Shown in pieces: positions 35,285 through 48,373 of a DNA stretch of 64,000 nt (within the stretch, counting starts at the first letter, position 1; every line of letters starts with the position of its first letter). Below the pieces are notes generated by a model. The model was not told the origin of the DNA. It did not search any database and saw nothing but the letters and a program-made list of their open reading frames with translations. Origin of the DNA: Agarivorans albus (GTDB lineage: Bacteria > Pseudomonadota > Gammaproteobacteria > Enterobacterales > Celerinatantimonadaceae); assembly GCF_019670105.1 (NCBI RefSeq), contig NZ_AP023032.1, positions 3,218,972-3,282,971 on the forward strand, given 5' to 3'. A program made the position numbers and the translations under genes.

Positions 35285-36088
35285 CTAGAGTGCCGGTAGA
35301 TACTTAGCTGGATCTACTGACTTTCCTTTGAAACGGATCTCAAAATGTAATCGCGTATCGGTTGTTCCTGTATCGCCCATATCGGCGATATGTTGCCCTA
35401 CTACTACTTGCTGTTTTTCTTTGACACGTAAACGACTGTTATGAGCGTAAGCACTTAAATAATCATCATTGTGTTTTATTATTATTAGTTTTCCGTAACC
35501 CCGTAATGCACTTCCTGCATACACCACTCGACCCGGTGCTGAAGCTACGATTTTTTGGCCTTGCTTACCGCGAATATCTAGGCCTTTATTACCATTCTCT
35601 TTGTTAGAGAAACCCTTGATAATCTTGCCTTTTGTTGGCCAAACCCAGCCTTTGACGGGACCGGTTTGAGCCTTCACGGTAACTTTCGGCGAGTTTTTAG
35701 CGTATGCCTTTGTTGACGTTGATTCAAGTTCTTTTGACGATTTATTAACATCTTTAACTTGCGGCTTCACAGTTTTATGCTTATTGGTTTTAGCTTTACT
35801 GGTTTTAACACTGCTAGCTTTCAGATTTATAGTTTGACCAACATATATTGTGTATGGAGGCGGAATATTATTTCTTTTTGCTAATTGTTCGGGGTCGATC
35901 CCAGCCCGCCAAGCAATCGAGTACAGTGTTTCGCCCTTTTTTACTTTATAACTGGAGCTATTTAGGACACCTCGAGTCTCTTCGTTATAAGTTCCTGCAT
36001 TAGTAACTGGCGCGGGGCCGCCTTCTCGACTACACCCTTGTAGCAAGCAAACGAGAAACACTAAGCCCAAATAACGCCAGTAATTCAT
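35285..36088 (-). CDS. nlpD: NlpD, lipoprotein activator of cell-division amidase
   Basis: 267 residues, shorter than E. coli NlpD (379). A lipoprotein signal ends in LLQGC (Cys19). A LysM domain (about 47-92, YKVKKGETLYSIAWRAGID) binds peptidoglycan, a Lys/Thr-rich linker follows, and a LytM (M23) domain occupies about 148-267. The zinc-site motifs are degenerate: NKGLD replaces HxxxD-type ligands and LHFE replaces HxH. This fits NlpD/EnvC proteins, which activate amidases rather than cut murein. It lies just upstream of rpoS. Confidence 0.92.
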   Translation of the reverse strand: MNYWRYLGLVFLVCLLQGCSREGGPAPVTNAGTYNEETRGVLNSSSYKVKKGETLYSIAWRAGIDPEQLAKRNNIPPPYTIYVGQTINLKASSVKTSKAKTNKHKTVKPQVKDVNKSSKELESTSTKAYAKNSPKVTVKAQTGPVKGWVWPTKGKIIKGFSNKENGNKGLDIRGKQGQKIVASAPGRVVYAGSALRGYGKLIIIKHNDDYLSAYAHNSRLRVKEKQQVVVGQHIADMGDTGTTDTRLHFEIRFKGKSVDPAKYLPAL

Positions 36089-36092
36089 AGTG

Positions 36093-36671
36093 TTAACGAA
36101 GCATCAAGTACGCTACCACAGCTAAAACCACAACTAACCAACCTAAAATTTCTACATATTTACGCAATTGAGCTTCCATTTTTTCGCCGCCCCACATCAT
36201 CAAGCCAGCCACCAAGTAGAAGCGCATACCGCGCCCAACTAAAGAGATAAGCAAAAACGGGATAAATGCCATATTCAGAATACCGGCAGTTAAGGTGAAG
36301 ACTTTGTATGGAACTGGGGTGAAGCTAGCCACAAAAATTACTAATACCCCCCACTTTTCAAACCATTCAAAGGCCACATCCATTTTATGCTGGTAGCCGA
36401 CCGATTTAATCAGCGGCTCCACAAGAGGCTCGTAGAAAAACTGACCTAAGGCATAACCCAAAGCCGCCCCTAATACTGAGAAAATAGTCGCCAACATAGC
36501 AAAGCGTAACGCTTTATTAGGGCGAGATAGCGCCATAGGCGCCAGCATGACATCGACAGGAATAGGCCAAAAGATAGATTCTATAAAACTCATCCCTGAA
36601 AGATAACGTACCGCATGGCGGTGCTCAGACCACGTCATCACTCTATCGTATAAGGCACTAAAAATTTTCAC
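36093..36671 (-). CDS. DedA/VTT-family inner-membrane protein
   Basis: 192 residues with four or five hydrophobic segments. [21 protein letters not shown] and [20 protein letters not shown] are typical of the SNARE-associated/VTT superfamily; the latter has the F/GR-type re-entrant loop. Such proteins move lipids or ions across the inner membrane. It overlaps the end of pcm by 4 bases and lies 4 bases before nlpD, so it belongs to the surE-pcm-nlpD-rpoS operon, a position also seen in Vibrio and relatives. I cannot name a specific substrate. Confidence 0.82.
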   Translation of the reverse strand: MKIFSALYDRVMTWSEHRHAVRYLSGMSFIESIFWPIPVDVMLAPMALSRPNKALRFAMLATIFSVLGAALGYALGQFFYEPLVEPLIKSVGYQHKMDVAFEWFEKWGVLVIFVASFTPVPYKVFTLTAGILNMAFIPFLLISLVGRGMRFYLVAGLMMWGGEKMEAQLRKYVEILGWLVVVLAVVAYLMLR

Positions 36672-37309
36672 GCTAATTCACCATTAATTAAAGGAACAAA
36701 ACGAACGGGTTCAAGATTACGTTGGGTAAAACCTTGGGTTTGTTTTTCTACTAAGATAAGCGACTGTTGCTGCTGTTGCTCACCTACTGGAATAATCATT
36801 TGGCCACCTACACTCAATTGCTCAACTAACGCTTGAGGAATAGCTGCTGCAGCGGCAGTTACAATAATTGCGTCGAATGGCCCTTTGCTTGCCCAACCTT
36901 GCCAACCATCGCCATGTTTTGTTGCAACATTATGTAAATCGAGCATTTTTAAGCGGCGTTTGGCTTGAAACTGCAAGGTTTTAATCCGTTCAACTGAGTA
37001 AACTTGGTCGACTAAAGAAGCTAAAACCGCAGTTTGATAACCCGAACCGGTGCCAATTTCGAGCACTTTTTTTGGCTGAGTTTGCAGCAATATTTCAGTC
37101 ATTTTGGCCACAATATAAGGTTGAGATAAGGTTTGCCCTTGACCAATTGGCAGAGCGGTATTATCCCAAGCTTGATGTGCAAGCGCTTCATCAATGAAAT
37201 ACTGTCGGGGTAGTTTAGCGATAGCGTTCAAAACGGCTTGATTTTGTATACCGTGCTGACGTAGTTGATTCACCAATTTCACACTATTTGGGCTTTCGCC
37301 AAATTGCAT
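36668..37309 (-). CDS. pcm: Pcm, protein-L-isoaspartate O-methyltransferase
   Basis: 213 residues from the ATG at 37309, which overlaps the surE stop as TAATG and has GGGAGG upstream; this start is much better than an in-frame one at 37336. The substrate-site motif is [19 protein letters not shown] and the SAM motif is [16 protein letters not shown]. It methylates isoaspartyl residues in damaged proteins so that they can be restored. It lies between surE and a DedA-like gene in the classical surE-pcm-nlpD-rpoS cluster. Confidence 0.95.
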   Translation of the reverse strand: MQFGESPNSVKLVNQLRQHGIQNQAVLNAIAKLPRQYFIDEALAHQAWDNTALPIGQGQTLSQPYIVAKMTEILLQTQPKKVLEIGTGSGYQTAVLASLVDQVYSVERIKTLQFQAKRRLKMLDLHNVATKHGDGWQGWASKGPFDAIIVTAAAAAIPQALVEQLSVGGQMIIPVGEQQQQQSLILVEKQTQGFTQRNLEPVRFVPLINGELA

Positions 37310-38064
37310 TACCTTGCCTCCCAATCCTTGATCCATGTGTCTAGTTTGCCAATAAAGCTGTGGGCTGTCATATCTATTGTTAAAGGTGTTATTGATACAT
37401 AGCCCTGAGCAACAGCGTGAAAGTCGGTGCCTTCACCTGCATCTTGCTTTTCTCCAGGTGGACCAAGCCAATAAATATCGTGGCCACGTGGATCTTGTTG
37501 TTTAACCATCACTTCTGCACGATGCCGGCTGCCAGCCCGAGTTACCTTTACGCCCTTAATCTGCTCCATTGGCAAATCAGGAACGTTCACATTAAGAATT
37601 TGATTACTCGGTAAGGCATGCTCGCGCAGTTGCTTAATCAACTTTAAAGTTACTTCTGCAGCGGTTTGATAGTGCTTCCCTTCACTGCCTACTAACGATA
37701 CAGCAATTGCTGGTAAACCCAAGTTTCTTCCTTCCATTGCTGCAGCAACGGTACCAGAATATAGTACGTCATCACCAAGGTTGGCTCCTGCGTTAATACC
37801 CGCCACCACGAGTTCTGGTAGCTCATCCACTAACTCGTTAATCGCCAGATGCACGCAATCTGTGGGCGTCCCCTTAACAGAGATAGTTTGTTCATCTAAG
37901 TGCACAATGCGTAAGGGATTTTCTAGAGTTAAAGAGTTACTGGCACCGCTACAATTGCGGTCTGGGGCAACCGTTAACACCGGCGCTAGTTGCTTTAAGC
38001 ACTGCGCTAAGCATTGAATGCCAGGTGCATGAATACCATCATCATTACTCACTAATATGGTCAT
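37309..38064 (-). CDS. surE: SurE, 5'(3')-nucleotidase
   Basis: About 251 residues from the ATG at 38064 (AAGG upstream); a GTG at 38073 is also in frame. The N-terminal metal site is [14 protein letters not shown], and the family loops [19 protein letters not shown] and [25 protein letters not shown] follow. It removes phosphate from nucleoside monophosphates during stress survival. The start overlaps the end of truD by 20 bases, and the stop overlaps the pcm start by one base, so the cluster is tightly coupled. Confidence 0.95.
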   Translation of the reverse strand: MTILVSNDDGIHAPGIQCLAQCLKQLAPVLTVAPDRNCSGASNSLTLENPLRIVHLDEQTISVKGTPTDCVHLAINELVDELPELVVAGINAGANLGDDVLYSGTVAAAMEGRNLGLPAIAVSLVGSEGKHYQTAAEVTLKLIKQLREHALPSNQILNVNVPDLPMEQIKGVKVTRAGSRHRAEVMVKQQDPRGHDIYWLGPPGEKQDAGEGTDFHAVAQGYVSITPLTIDMTAHSFIGKLDTWIKDWEAR

Positions 38065-39100
38065 GACCTTCACCTTGGCAATTTACTATTTCACGCAATA
38101 TGCTTGTTGCGTAGTTTCCTGCACTTAGGTAGAAGCTCAGTACTAAGTCATTACCATCAAGCTTCGCGCTAAACTGTTGTGGTTTAAGAGCCAAAGCCCT
38201 GCGCTCCATCTTCAAACCTGCTTCATTTAAGCCTGTAATAATTTGAGGGTAGAGACTCAGTACGCTTTGCTCAAAACGCAAAGCATCCTCTAAGCAAGCT
38301 AACTCCCCCTTCCCAACCATAGGTGCAGAAAGCTCAATTTCGCCTTGCTGGAAACGCTCAACAATATCTGCATCAACTTGCTCAGCGACAAAATAAGCAT
38401 TGCTGCTAGCAAATTTCATCACATCACCAGTTAGTACTTCAGAAAAATGCTGCTGGGCGATTCGTTCACTCACAGCTCGGTTGAACACTAAGCTACGCGC
38501 GGCCGAGAGGTAAATACTGCGTTTATCGCGGTTTTTAATGCGCTTACCGGCAAACATAGCTAAAGCACTGTCTATATTGCTGGCGCCTCGTCCAAAACGC
38601 TGCGCTCCGAAGTAATTTGGCACTCCCGCTTTTGCAACTAACTCTGCGCGGATTAACGCATCTTTCGCATCTGATACATCACGCAAACGGATCTTAAAAT
38701 TGTTTCCAGACAAGGCCCCGCGTTTTAGCTTTCGGTTATGCCGCTCAACGGCAACAACTTTTACCCCATCGCCCAACAGCTCGGGTAACTCAACATTAGG
38801 CTTTCCGGGCAACTGAATACTAAACCATTGAGTTGTTACCGCGTGGCGATCCTTTAAACCCGCGTAGCTAATCACTTTAGGGCTTACTTGGCAGGCTTCG
38901 GCCAGCATTTTTACCACCCATGAAGTATTTTCACCGGTTTTTTCCACCTTCACCATCATGTGTTCGCCATCGCCACTAAACTCAAAGGGCAATACTTCAT
39001 CCACACAAAAATCAGCGGCTTGTTGCTTTAAGATACCGCTGCTTTGTGGTTTACCATGGAGATAATTGAGCTGGTTAATTTGCTCTAGGTAATCACTCAC
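38045..39100 (-). CDS. truD: TruD, tRNA pseudouridine-13 synthase
   Basis: 351 residues (E. coli 349). The catalytic Asp is Asp84 in [12 protein letters not shown]; other family blocks are [17 protein letters not shown] and [13 protein letters not shown]. It isomerises U13 of tRNA-Glu to pseudouridine. It overlaps ispF by 4 bases (ATGA) at its start and surE at its end, so it is translated in series with them. Confidence 0.96.
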   Translation of the reverse strand: MSDYLEQINQLNYLHGKPQSSGILKQQAADFCVDEVLPFEFSGDGEHMMVKVEKTGENTSWVVKMLAEACQVSPKVISYAGLKDRHAVTTQWFSIQLPGKPNVELPELLGDGVKVVAVERHNRKLKRGALSGNNFKIRLRDVSDAKDALIRAELVAKAGVPNYFGAQRFGRGASNIDSALAMFAGKRIKNRDKRSIYLSAARSLVFNRAVSERIAQQHFSEVLTGDVMKFASSNAYFVAEQVDADIVERFQQGEIELSAPMVGKGELACLEDALRFEQSVLSLYPQIITGLNEAGLKMERRALALKPQQFSAKLDGNDLVLSFYLSAGNYATSILREIVNCQGEGHDHISE

Positions 39101-39579
39101 TTAATTTTCTCCAGTAATACAACGGCATGACTAGAGATACCTTCTTTACGCCCTTCAAAACCAAGCTTTTCGGTTGTTGTGGCTTTTACATTAATTTGGC
39201 TTATATCGGCCTGCAAGTCTTCTGCAATATTTAGCCGCATGGCTTCTATGTGCGGCGCCATCTTAGGTGCTTGAGCCACAATGGTTAAATCAAGATTTGC
39301 CAGTTTAAAGCCGCGCTCAAATATCTGCGCGACCACTTGGCGTAATAAAATTCGCGAGTCGATGCCGGCATATGCCTCATCATTGTCGGGGAAATGGTGA
39401 CCGATATCGCCCAAGGCTAGTGCACCTAACAAAGCGTCACATAAAGCGTGAAGAGCAACATCGCCATCAGAGTGAGCAACAAATCCTTGCTCGTAAGGAA
39501 TGGCGACACCAGCAACCATTAATGGGCCTTCACCACCAAACTTGTGAACGTCAAAACCGTGGCCAATGCGAATACTCAA
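39097..39579 (-). CDS. ispF: IspF, MECDP synthase
   Basis: 160 residues. It begins with [10 protein letters not shown] (zinc ligands Asp and His) and carries [25 protein letters not shown], with the third ligand His42. [17 protein letters not shown] near the end lines the CDP-site. It cyclises CDP-ME-2P to methylerythritol cyclodiphosphate in the MEP isoprenoid pathway. The start follows the ispD stop directly and the end overlaps truD. Confidence 0.97.
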   Translation of the reverse strand: MSIRIGHGFDVHKFGGEGPLMVAGVAIPYEQGFVAHSDGDVALHALCDALLGALALGDIGHHFPDNDEAYAGIDSRILLRQVVAQIFERGFKLANLDLTIVAQAPKMAPHIEAMRLNIAEDLQADISQINVKATTTEKLGFEGRKEGISSHAVVLLEKIK

Positions 39580-40284
39580 TTATATTTCCTCTTCATTCTG
39601 TTGCTGGCTGATAAACCATTTTGCTAAGGCCAAATCTTCTGGGCAAGTCACTTTAATGTTATCGCTACGCCCTGTCACTAAACTCACCGGGCAGTTCGCC
39701 CACTCCATAGCAGACGCTTCATCGGTAATCGCTGTGCCAGTTAACAAGGCATTTTGTATATTGTCTTTAAGCTGCTTAACCTTAAACATTTGTGGGGTTA
39801 ATGCATGCCAAAGCTGTTCTCTAGATACCGTTTGGGCAATTTTGCCATCGGCACCGCGTTTCATCGTATCGCGAACTTGAGTGGCTAAAATACCACCACA
39901 TTGCTGTTGCTCTACGGCGCTAATTAATTTGCTAATGTCACTTTGGGTAATACAAGGTCTGGCCGCATCATGGACTAAAATCCATTCATCTTGCTTAGCC
40001 GCCTTGAGCCCAGCTAACACAGAGTCAGCCCGCTCATCACCACCAACCACCGTATTAATGCGTCCGTCTTTGGCTAAGGGTAATTGGTAAAACCAAGTGT
40101 CGTTGGGGTGCAATACAATGATTAAGTTTTTAATTGCAGGGTGGGATAAAAAGACCTTGGCGGTAGTTTCTAAAATGGTCTGCTCACCTAAACGTAAATA
40201 CTGTTTAGGAAGCGAGGCTTGCATACGACTACCAATACCTGCGGCAGGTAACAGCGCAGTATATTGCTTGCATTCAGATTTCAT
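39580..40284 (-). CDS. ispD: IspD, MEP cytidylyltransferase
   Basis: 234 residues (E. coli 236). The nucleotide-binding loop LPAAGIGSRMQASLPKQYL near the N-terminus and VHDAARPC near the middle are diagnostic. It couples MEP with CTP to give CDP-ME. It lies between ftsB and ispF, the common gammaproteobacterial order. Confidence 0.97.
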   Translation of the reverse strand: MKSECKQYTALLPAAGIGSRMQASLPKQYLRLGEQTILETTAKVFLSHPAIKNLIIVLHPNDTWFYQLPLAKDGRINTVVGGDERADSVLAGLKAAKQDEWILVHDAARPCITQSDISKLISAVEQQQCGGILATQVRDTMKRGADGKIAQTVSREQLWHALTPQMFKVKQLKDNIQNALLTGTAITDEASAMEWANCPVSLVTGRSDNIKVTCPEDLALAKWFISQQQNEEEI

Positions 40285-40307
40285 GAAATGTTGATACTCG
40301 GAGCCAC

Positions 40308-40595
40308 TTATTGTTCTATTTCTGAGGACGGAATTATGCGATAAAAAGTTTCACCCTGCTTAATCATGCCAAGTTCATTACGCGCATGCTCTTCTACCGC
40401 GTCTAAACCACTGCGTAGATCAGCAATTTCGGCAACTAACACCGAGTTTCTCTGCGCTAATTCTTGATTTGCTAAGTCATGCTTGGTGACCTCTTCACGC
40501 AGCGCGAAGTAGTCATTAAGCGAGTTTTTGCCAAACCACAGTTGATACTGCAACAGCAAAACAATCAATATCAGTAAAATCTTAAACGAACGCAT
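40308..40595 (-). CDS. ftsB: FtsB, cell-division protein
   Basis: 95 residues. A short cytoplasmic start, one membrane segment (FKILLILIVLLLQYQLWF) and a coiled coil (about 30-65, LREEVTKHDLANQELAQRNSV) are followed by ELGMIKQGETFYRII, the conserved FtsL/FtsQ contact region. It links FtsQ and FtsL at the division site in the inner membrane. First gene of the long ftsB to rpoS cluster, downstream of eno and its terminator. Confidence 0.93.
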   Translation of the reverse strand: MRSFKILLILIVLLLQYQLWFGKNSLNDYFALREEVTKHDLANQELAQRNSVLVAEIADLRSGLDAVEEHARNELGMIKQGETFYRIIPSSEIEQ

Positions 40596-40677
40596 GGTTC
40601 CTCCCTAACAGAGATAATCCCATAAAGCCGTTTGTTACTCCATAAGCAGCGTGTTATTTATCTAAATCCTAGGCAAA

Positions 40678-40705
40678 AAAAATCCCCGCTAGTGCGAGGA
40701 TTTTT
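40678..40705 (-). terminator. Terminator of eno
   Basis: On the minus strand AAAAATCCTCGC-ACTA-GCGGGGATTTTT with one G-T pair and T-run; lies between eno and ftsB. Confidence 0.85.
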
Positions 40706-40731
40706 AAAGCTATCGGCTTAATTCAAAAGAA

Positions 40732-42042
<1,311 letters not shown>

Positions 42043-42069
42043 CTATATAAATGAACTTCTAACTCTCTA

Positions 42070-43749
<1,680 letters not shown>

Positions 43750-43859
43750 TTAAGGGCGTATCTGCGATACTTGGACGGGGGCATAGTATAGCAAAGCCTC
43801 TTTAACACCACAATCAATGTCACTCTATCAAGACTAAGATTTAGTGGTTTTGTTGTAAA

Positions 43860-44675
43860 TCAATTTTTGTAATTTTCTTTCACTTTATCCCACAGCGCAT
43901 CCATCTCTGAAAGGCTCATACTTTCTAAGTTTTTCCCCGAATCCCTTGCCAGCGCTTCAACGCCTTGGAATCTACGGGTAAACTTTTGGTTAGCAGAACG
44001 TAGTAAGTCTTCTGCATCAAAATCACAAGCTCGGGCTAAATTTACGCAAGAAAACAACAAATCACCGATTTCTTCAGCAATATCTTGCTGATTCTTCTCG
44101 GCAATGGCTTGCTTAACTTCCACTAACTCTTCTTCTACCTTATCAATAACAGGAGCCACATCTGGCCAATCAAAACCCACATTAGCACAACGCTTTTGTA
44201 GTTTTTGCGCTCGACTTAAAGCCGGAAGCGCCAAGGGAACATCGTCTAAAACACTCACGCTGCTAGATTGCGCTTTACTGGCGCGCTCTTTAGCTTTTTC
44301 AGCTTCCCAATTAGCTTTAATGGCCGCTTCATTCTTAAAAGCTTGTTCAGTGAAAACATGGGGATGACGGCGAATAAGCTTTTCACAAATACCATCAACC
44401 ACATCGGCAAAATCAAAATCACCCTGCTCTTTAGCAAACTGTGCATAGAACACCACCTGAAATAGCACATCACCTAACTCAAGCTTCACTTCTGAAAAAT
44501 CTGCTTGCTCTAAAGCTTGGCTAATTGCATCTGCCAGCTCGTAGGTTTCCTCAATGGTATAAGGAACAATACTTTGCCAATCTTGCTTTTGGTCCCAAGG
44601 GCAACCGGTTTCTGGGTCGCGCAGCTGCGTCATAATGCTTAACAGCGTCTCTATGCTATAAGGGCGTTGTGACAT
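43860..44675 (-). CDS. mazG: MazG, nucleoside triphosphate pyrophosphohydrolase
   Basis: 271 residues (E. coli 263). Two tandem MazG domains are seen; each has an EExxE-type metal site (TIEETYELADAI and ELGDVLFQVVFYAQFA in the first, EEELVEVKQAI and EEIGDLLFSCVNLARA in the second). It hydrolyses NTPs, and in E. coli lowers ppGpp during starvation. It follows relA by 22 bases, so synthesis and damping of the stringent response may be linked. A 134-base gap separates it from pyrG and shows nothing clear. Confidence 0.95.
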   Translation of the reverse strand: MSQRPYSIETLLSIMTQLRDPETGCPWDQKQDWQSIVPYTIEETYELADAISQALEQADFSEVKLELGDVLFQVVFYAQFAKEQGDFDFADVVDGICEKLIRRHPHVFTEQAFKNEAAIKANWEAEKAKERASKAQSSSVSVLDDVPLALPALSRAQKLQKRCANVGFDWPDVAPVIDKVEEELVEVKQAIAEKNQQDIAEEIGDLLFSCVNLARACDFDAEDLLRSANQKFTRRFQGVEALARDSGKNLESMSLSEMDALWDKVKENYKN

Positions 44676-44697
44676 TGAAATGAAAATTCCTGACTAG

Positions 44698-46917
44698 TTA
44701 ACGTAAACGGCGCGCTTCGATAATATGGTTAAGCTGATTTATTTTGGCTAATACCCGCGATAAGGTTTCCAAGTTATAAATCTCTATTTCCATATCAATG
44801 GTAGCGGTTTGGCTTTTTACATCTGAGTGGCTTTGCATCCCCATCACATTCACTTTGTCGTTAGCCAACACAGTGGTTACATCACGTAACAAACCACTTC
44901 GATCATTGGCAATAATGCGAATGGTTAAACTATAACTGCTGGCAGTATTGTCGCCCCATACTGCATCAATAACTCGCTCTGGTGTGCGACTCACTAACTC
45001 AGCAAGCTGTTCACAGTCGTGACTATGGATAGAAATACCACGCCCTTGGGTAATAAAGCCTTTAATACTGTCACCCGGAATAGGCTGACAACATTTAGCG
45101 ATATGAGTCATCAGGTTACCAACGCCATCTACCACGATGGAATCTTTAGCCCGTTTTTTCTTTTGGCCGTGATGCTCTGCCTTTTTGGCAATGGTTTCTA
45201 ATGCTTGGCGATCTTCTTCTTCTGCAGTTGGCTTATTGAGCGTGGCCTGCAAATGGTGAATCAATTGACTTAGTTTTACATCACCCGCGCCAACAGCAGC
45301 CAGCAAATCTTCGAGATTCTTAACATTGAAACGCTCTACACACAGCTCAGCATCACTCAGTTTAAAACCATGTTTATGTAACTCTGCTTCAAGCAGCTCT
45401 TTACCGGCAACTTGGTTTTTGTCTTTGTCTTGTTTTTTAAACCAGGTAGCTATTTTATTGCGCGCTCGCGAGGACTTCACATAGCCCAAATTGGGATTAA
45501 GCCAATCGCGGCTGGGGCTAGATTCTTTTTGAGTAATAATCTCGACTTGCTCACCAGTGTGTAACTGGTATGTGAAAGGGACAATTCTGCCGCCAATTTT
45601 GGCGCCAATACAGCGGTGCCCCACTTGGCTATGCACATAGTAGGCAAAGTCTAAAGGCGTGGAGCCGGCTGGCAAATCAATCACTTCACCGCTTGGGGTG
45701 AATACATATACCCGGTCGTCAAATACTTGAGAGCGCAGCTCCTCAAGCATTGCACCATTTTCGGCAATATCGTCTTGCCATGCTAATAGCTTACGCAACC
45801 AAGCAATTTTATCTTCGAAGTCATTTCGACCGCCGCTGCCACCCTCTTTGTACTTCCAGTGAGCGGCCACGCCAAGCTCAGACTCTTCATGCATTTGCTT
45901 GGTTCTGATTTGAACCTCTATCGACTTGCCTTCTGGTCCAATCACCACGGTGTGAATAGATTGATAACCGTTCGGCTTTGGATTGGCAACATAGTCGTCA
46001 AACTCGCTGGGGATATGGTGCCAGGAGGTGTGTACTATGCCTAATATGGCGTAACAATCTTGCAGTTTTTCGGCCACAATCCTAATTGCACGCACGTCAA
46101 ACAACTTATCGAAAGATAAGTCTTTTTTCTGCATTTTTCGCCAAATGCTGTAAATATGTTTTGGGCGACCATAAACTTGTGCATCAATGCCTGCAGCTTC
46201 AATATCCTGCTGCAACTTAGCCACAAAATCATCGATATACTGGGTTCTTGCAAGGCGTTTTTCATCTAGCTGCTTAGCAATTTGTTTGTAGGTGACCGGA
46301 TGCAAGTAGCGAAAGGTAAAATCTTCTAACTCCCACTTTAATTGGCCTATCCCCAAACGGTTCGCTAGCGGAGCATAAATGTCCTGGCTTTCTTTGGCCG
46401 CTAATACGCGGATCTCTTCTTCTTCATTTTTTACTTCTCGTAAGAAGCAAATACGCTCGGCCAGCTTGATCACAATAGCGCGAACATCCCCCACCATGGC
46501 CAGCAGCATCCGTCGCACATTATCTATTTGCCCAGATGACAGGCTTTTGTTTTGACCGGTTCTTAGCGCCTTCATCGCGTCCATTTGCGCCGCATCGTGA
46601 CGCAACTTGATCACTTCATCACTAAATTGTGGGCTAAGTTTTTCTTCTGCTAGTAAACCAGCATCAACAAACGGAAATAACAACGCAGCTTCTAGGGTAG
46701 GCAAATCCATGTTAAGGGTAACCAAGATTTCCACCATCTCCTTACCCTTGGTTAAACAACGATGGACTTGGTCTTTATCTGCTTCTAAAGCACGAAAGTA
46801 GTTGCTGGCGGCAAACAAGTGCTGTTGATCTTCTACCGCAATATCAAGGCTAGCAACCCACTGATTCTCATCAAATAAAAGTTGTTCATTTAGATGTGTT
46901 TCTCGTACCGAAACCAT
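44698..46917 (-). CDS. relA: RelA, ribosome-associated (p)ppGpp synthetase I
   Basis: 739 residues (E. coli 744). The hydrolase domain is degenerate: the HD motif is replaced by FPFVDAG (near 86), as in RelA rather than SpoT. The synthetase domain has YANPKPNGYQSIHTVV, followed by TGS (VYVFTPSGEVIDLPAGSTPLDFAY), a zinc-finger-like stretch (HIAKCCQPIPGD) and a C-terminal ACT domain. It makes (p)ppGpp at stalled ribosomes when amino acids run out. It lies between rlmD and mazG, the E. coli order. Confidence 0.96.
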   Translation of the reverse strand: MVSVRETHLNEQLLFDENQWVASLDIAVEDQQHLFAASNYFRALEADKDQVHRCLTKGKEMVEILVTLNMDLPTLEAALLFPFVDAGLLAEEKLSPQFSDEVIKLRHDAAQMDAMKALRTGQNKSLSSGQIDNVRRMLLAMVGDVRAIVIKLAERICFLREVKNEEEEIRVLAAKESQDIYAPLANRLGIGQLKWELEDFTFRYLHPVTYKQIAKQLDEKRLARTQYIDDFVAKLQQDIEAAGIDAQVYGRPKHIYSIWRKMQKKDLSFDKLFDVRAIRIVAEKLQDCYAILGIVHTSWHHIPSEFDDYVANPKPNGYQSIHTVVIGPEGKSIEVQIRTKQMHEESELGVAAHWKYKEGGSGGRNDFEDKIAWLRKLLAWQDDIAENGAMLEELRSQVFDDRVYVFTPSGEVIDLPAGSTPLDFAYYVHSQVGHRCIGAKIGGRIVPFTYQLHTGEQVEIITQKESSPSRDWLNPNLGYVKSSRARNKIATWFKKQDKDKNQVAGKELLEAELHKHGFKLSDAELCVERFNVKNLEDLLAAVGAGDVKLSQLIHHLQATLNKPTAEEEDRQALETIAKKAEHHGQKKKRAKDSIVVDGVGNLMTHIAKCCQPIPGDSIKGFITQGRGISIHSHDCEQLAELVSRTPERVIDAVWGDNTASSYSLTIRIIANDRSGLLRDVTTVLANDKVNVMGMQSHSDVKSQTATIDMEIEIYNLETLSRVLAKINQLNHIIEARRLR

Positions 46918-46968
46918 ACAACAAAAATTCCTATATCAATGCTACCAACACAGGTTGCTCATCAACCA

Positions 46969-48279
46969 TTAACGTTCAAATAAAGCCATTGTTTCTACAT
47001 GTTCAGTGTGTGCGAACATGTCTACTAACGCCAACTTACTTAAGCGATAACCCGCCTGTTTAAGCACTTTGGCATCTCTGGCTAAGGTAGCAGGATTACA
47101 TGAGACATATACTACGGTGCTTGGACTAAGCTTGGCAACCTGTGAAATGGCTAGTTTTGCTCCTGCTCGAGCAGGGTCGAGTAATACTTTATTAACCTTG
47201 GTTTTCTGCCAAGCTTTAGCGGTTTCAACTTGCTCTAAATCGCCGCTAAATGCACTAACGTTGCTTAAACCATTTGCCTCAGCATTAGCTAGCACTTGCT
47301 TAGTCATTGCAGCAACACCTTCAACCGCAATCACTTGCTGCGCTTTTTGCGCCAGAGCCAAGCTAAAATTACCAATACCGGCATACAAATCCAGTATTTG
47401 GTCTTCTGCACAAGGCTGTAACCACTCTAAAGCCTGAGAAACCAGAGCTTGATTCATGGCTTCATTCACTTGAATGAAATCACCGGGCGTGAAGGCTAAG
47501 CGCAAATCCTGTTCAGCCAAATCGTAGTAAGCCTGCTCCCCCAACAAATAGCTCGATTGCTCATCGGTAGCGATGACAAGTGCTATGGAATATTGCTGAG
47601 CAAAGCTACGTAATTGCGCTGCAATTTTATCGGAAGGCTGGTTACGAACACGGATCCGACAAACAATTCTCGGCTGGCAGTTAATAAGCTCGATATGACC
47701 TAAATTGATAGACTTTGGCCATGTTTTTAATAATTGCTGAAGGGGCACCAGTAGAGCCGACAGTTGCGGTTTAAGCACAATGCATTCTGATATAGCCACA
47801 ATGTCTTTACTGGACTTTTTACGAAAACCAAGCTGCCAACCACGCTGCTTATCAAACCAAGTGCTCAAACGTGTAGCGCGTCGGTAATGCCAATCATCTC
47901 CACTTAATATTTCAAACTCGGGTAAGTCTTGATAACCAGACTGGCGGCTGATGAGTTCAGCTACCGCTCTTTGTTTGTAATCTCGCTGAGCCTGAGCCGA
48001 CAAATACTGGGCACGGCATCCGCCACACTGTTGGTAGAACTGACAAGCTGGCTCGATGCGCTGGGGCGCATCATTTAAACGTTTAAGTAACTTAGCTGGT
48101 CCCGATTTAGCACTAGGCAACACATCAACCCGCTCTCCAGGCAACACCTCGTCAACAAAATAGGTTTTGCCTTGGTGTTTTACCACTCCGTTTAAATGGT
48201 GATCAAGCGCTAGAACCTGAGCGTCTCTAATTGCCTTTATCGAGGTTGATTTTGCTTTTGCTTTAAAAAATTGGGCCAT
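46969..48279 (-). CDS. rlmD: RlmD (RumA), 23S rRNA m5U1939 methyltransferase
   Basis: 436 residues (E. coli 433). A TRAM-like N-terminal domain is followed by an iron-sulphur motif (CQFYQQCGGCRAQY plus a further Cys at about 172) and a SAM-dependent fold with ILDLYAGIGNFSLALA. The catalytic Cys lies in VYVSCNPATLARD. It methylates U1939 of 23S rRNA. Divergent from barA; 51 bases separate it from relA. Confidence 0.95.
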   Translation of the reverse strand: MAQFFKAKAKSTSIKAIRDAQVLALDHHLNGVVKHQGKTYFVDEVLPGERVDVLPSAKSGPAKLLKRLNDAPQRIEPACQFYQQCGGCRAQYLSAQAQRDYKQRAVAELISRQSGYQDLPEFEILSGDDWHYRRATRLSTWFDKQRGWQLGFRKKSSKDIVAISECIVLKPQLSALLVPLQQLLKTWPKSINLGHIELINCQPRIVCRIRVRNQPSDKIAAQLRSFAQQYSIALVIATDEQSSYLLGEQAYYDLAEQDLRLAFTPGDFIQVNEAMNQALVSQALEWLQPCAEDQILDLYAGIGNFSLALAQKAQQVIAVEGVAAMTKQVLANAEANGLSNVSAFSGDLEQVETAKAWQKTKVNKVLLDPARAGAKLAISQVAKLSPSTVVYVSCNPATLARDAKVLKQAGYRLSKLALVDMFAHTEHVETMALFER

Positions 48280-48373
48280 AGAAGAGACTTATTTACTCGG
48301 TGAATACAAAAAAGGACGGGCTTATGTCATCATAAGCGATTGGAACCATGTCATTTTCCCATAAGAAACGTTT

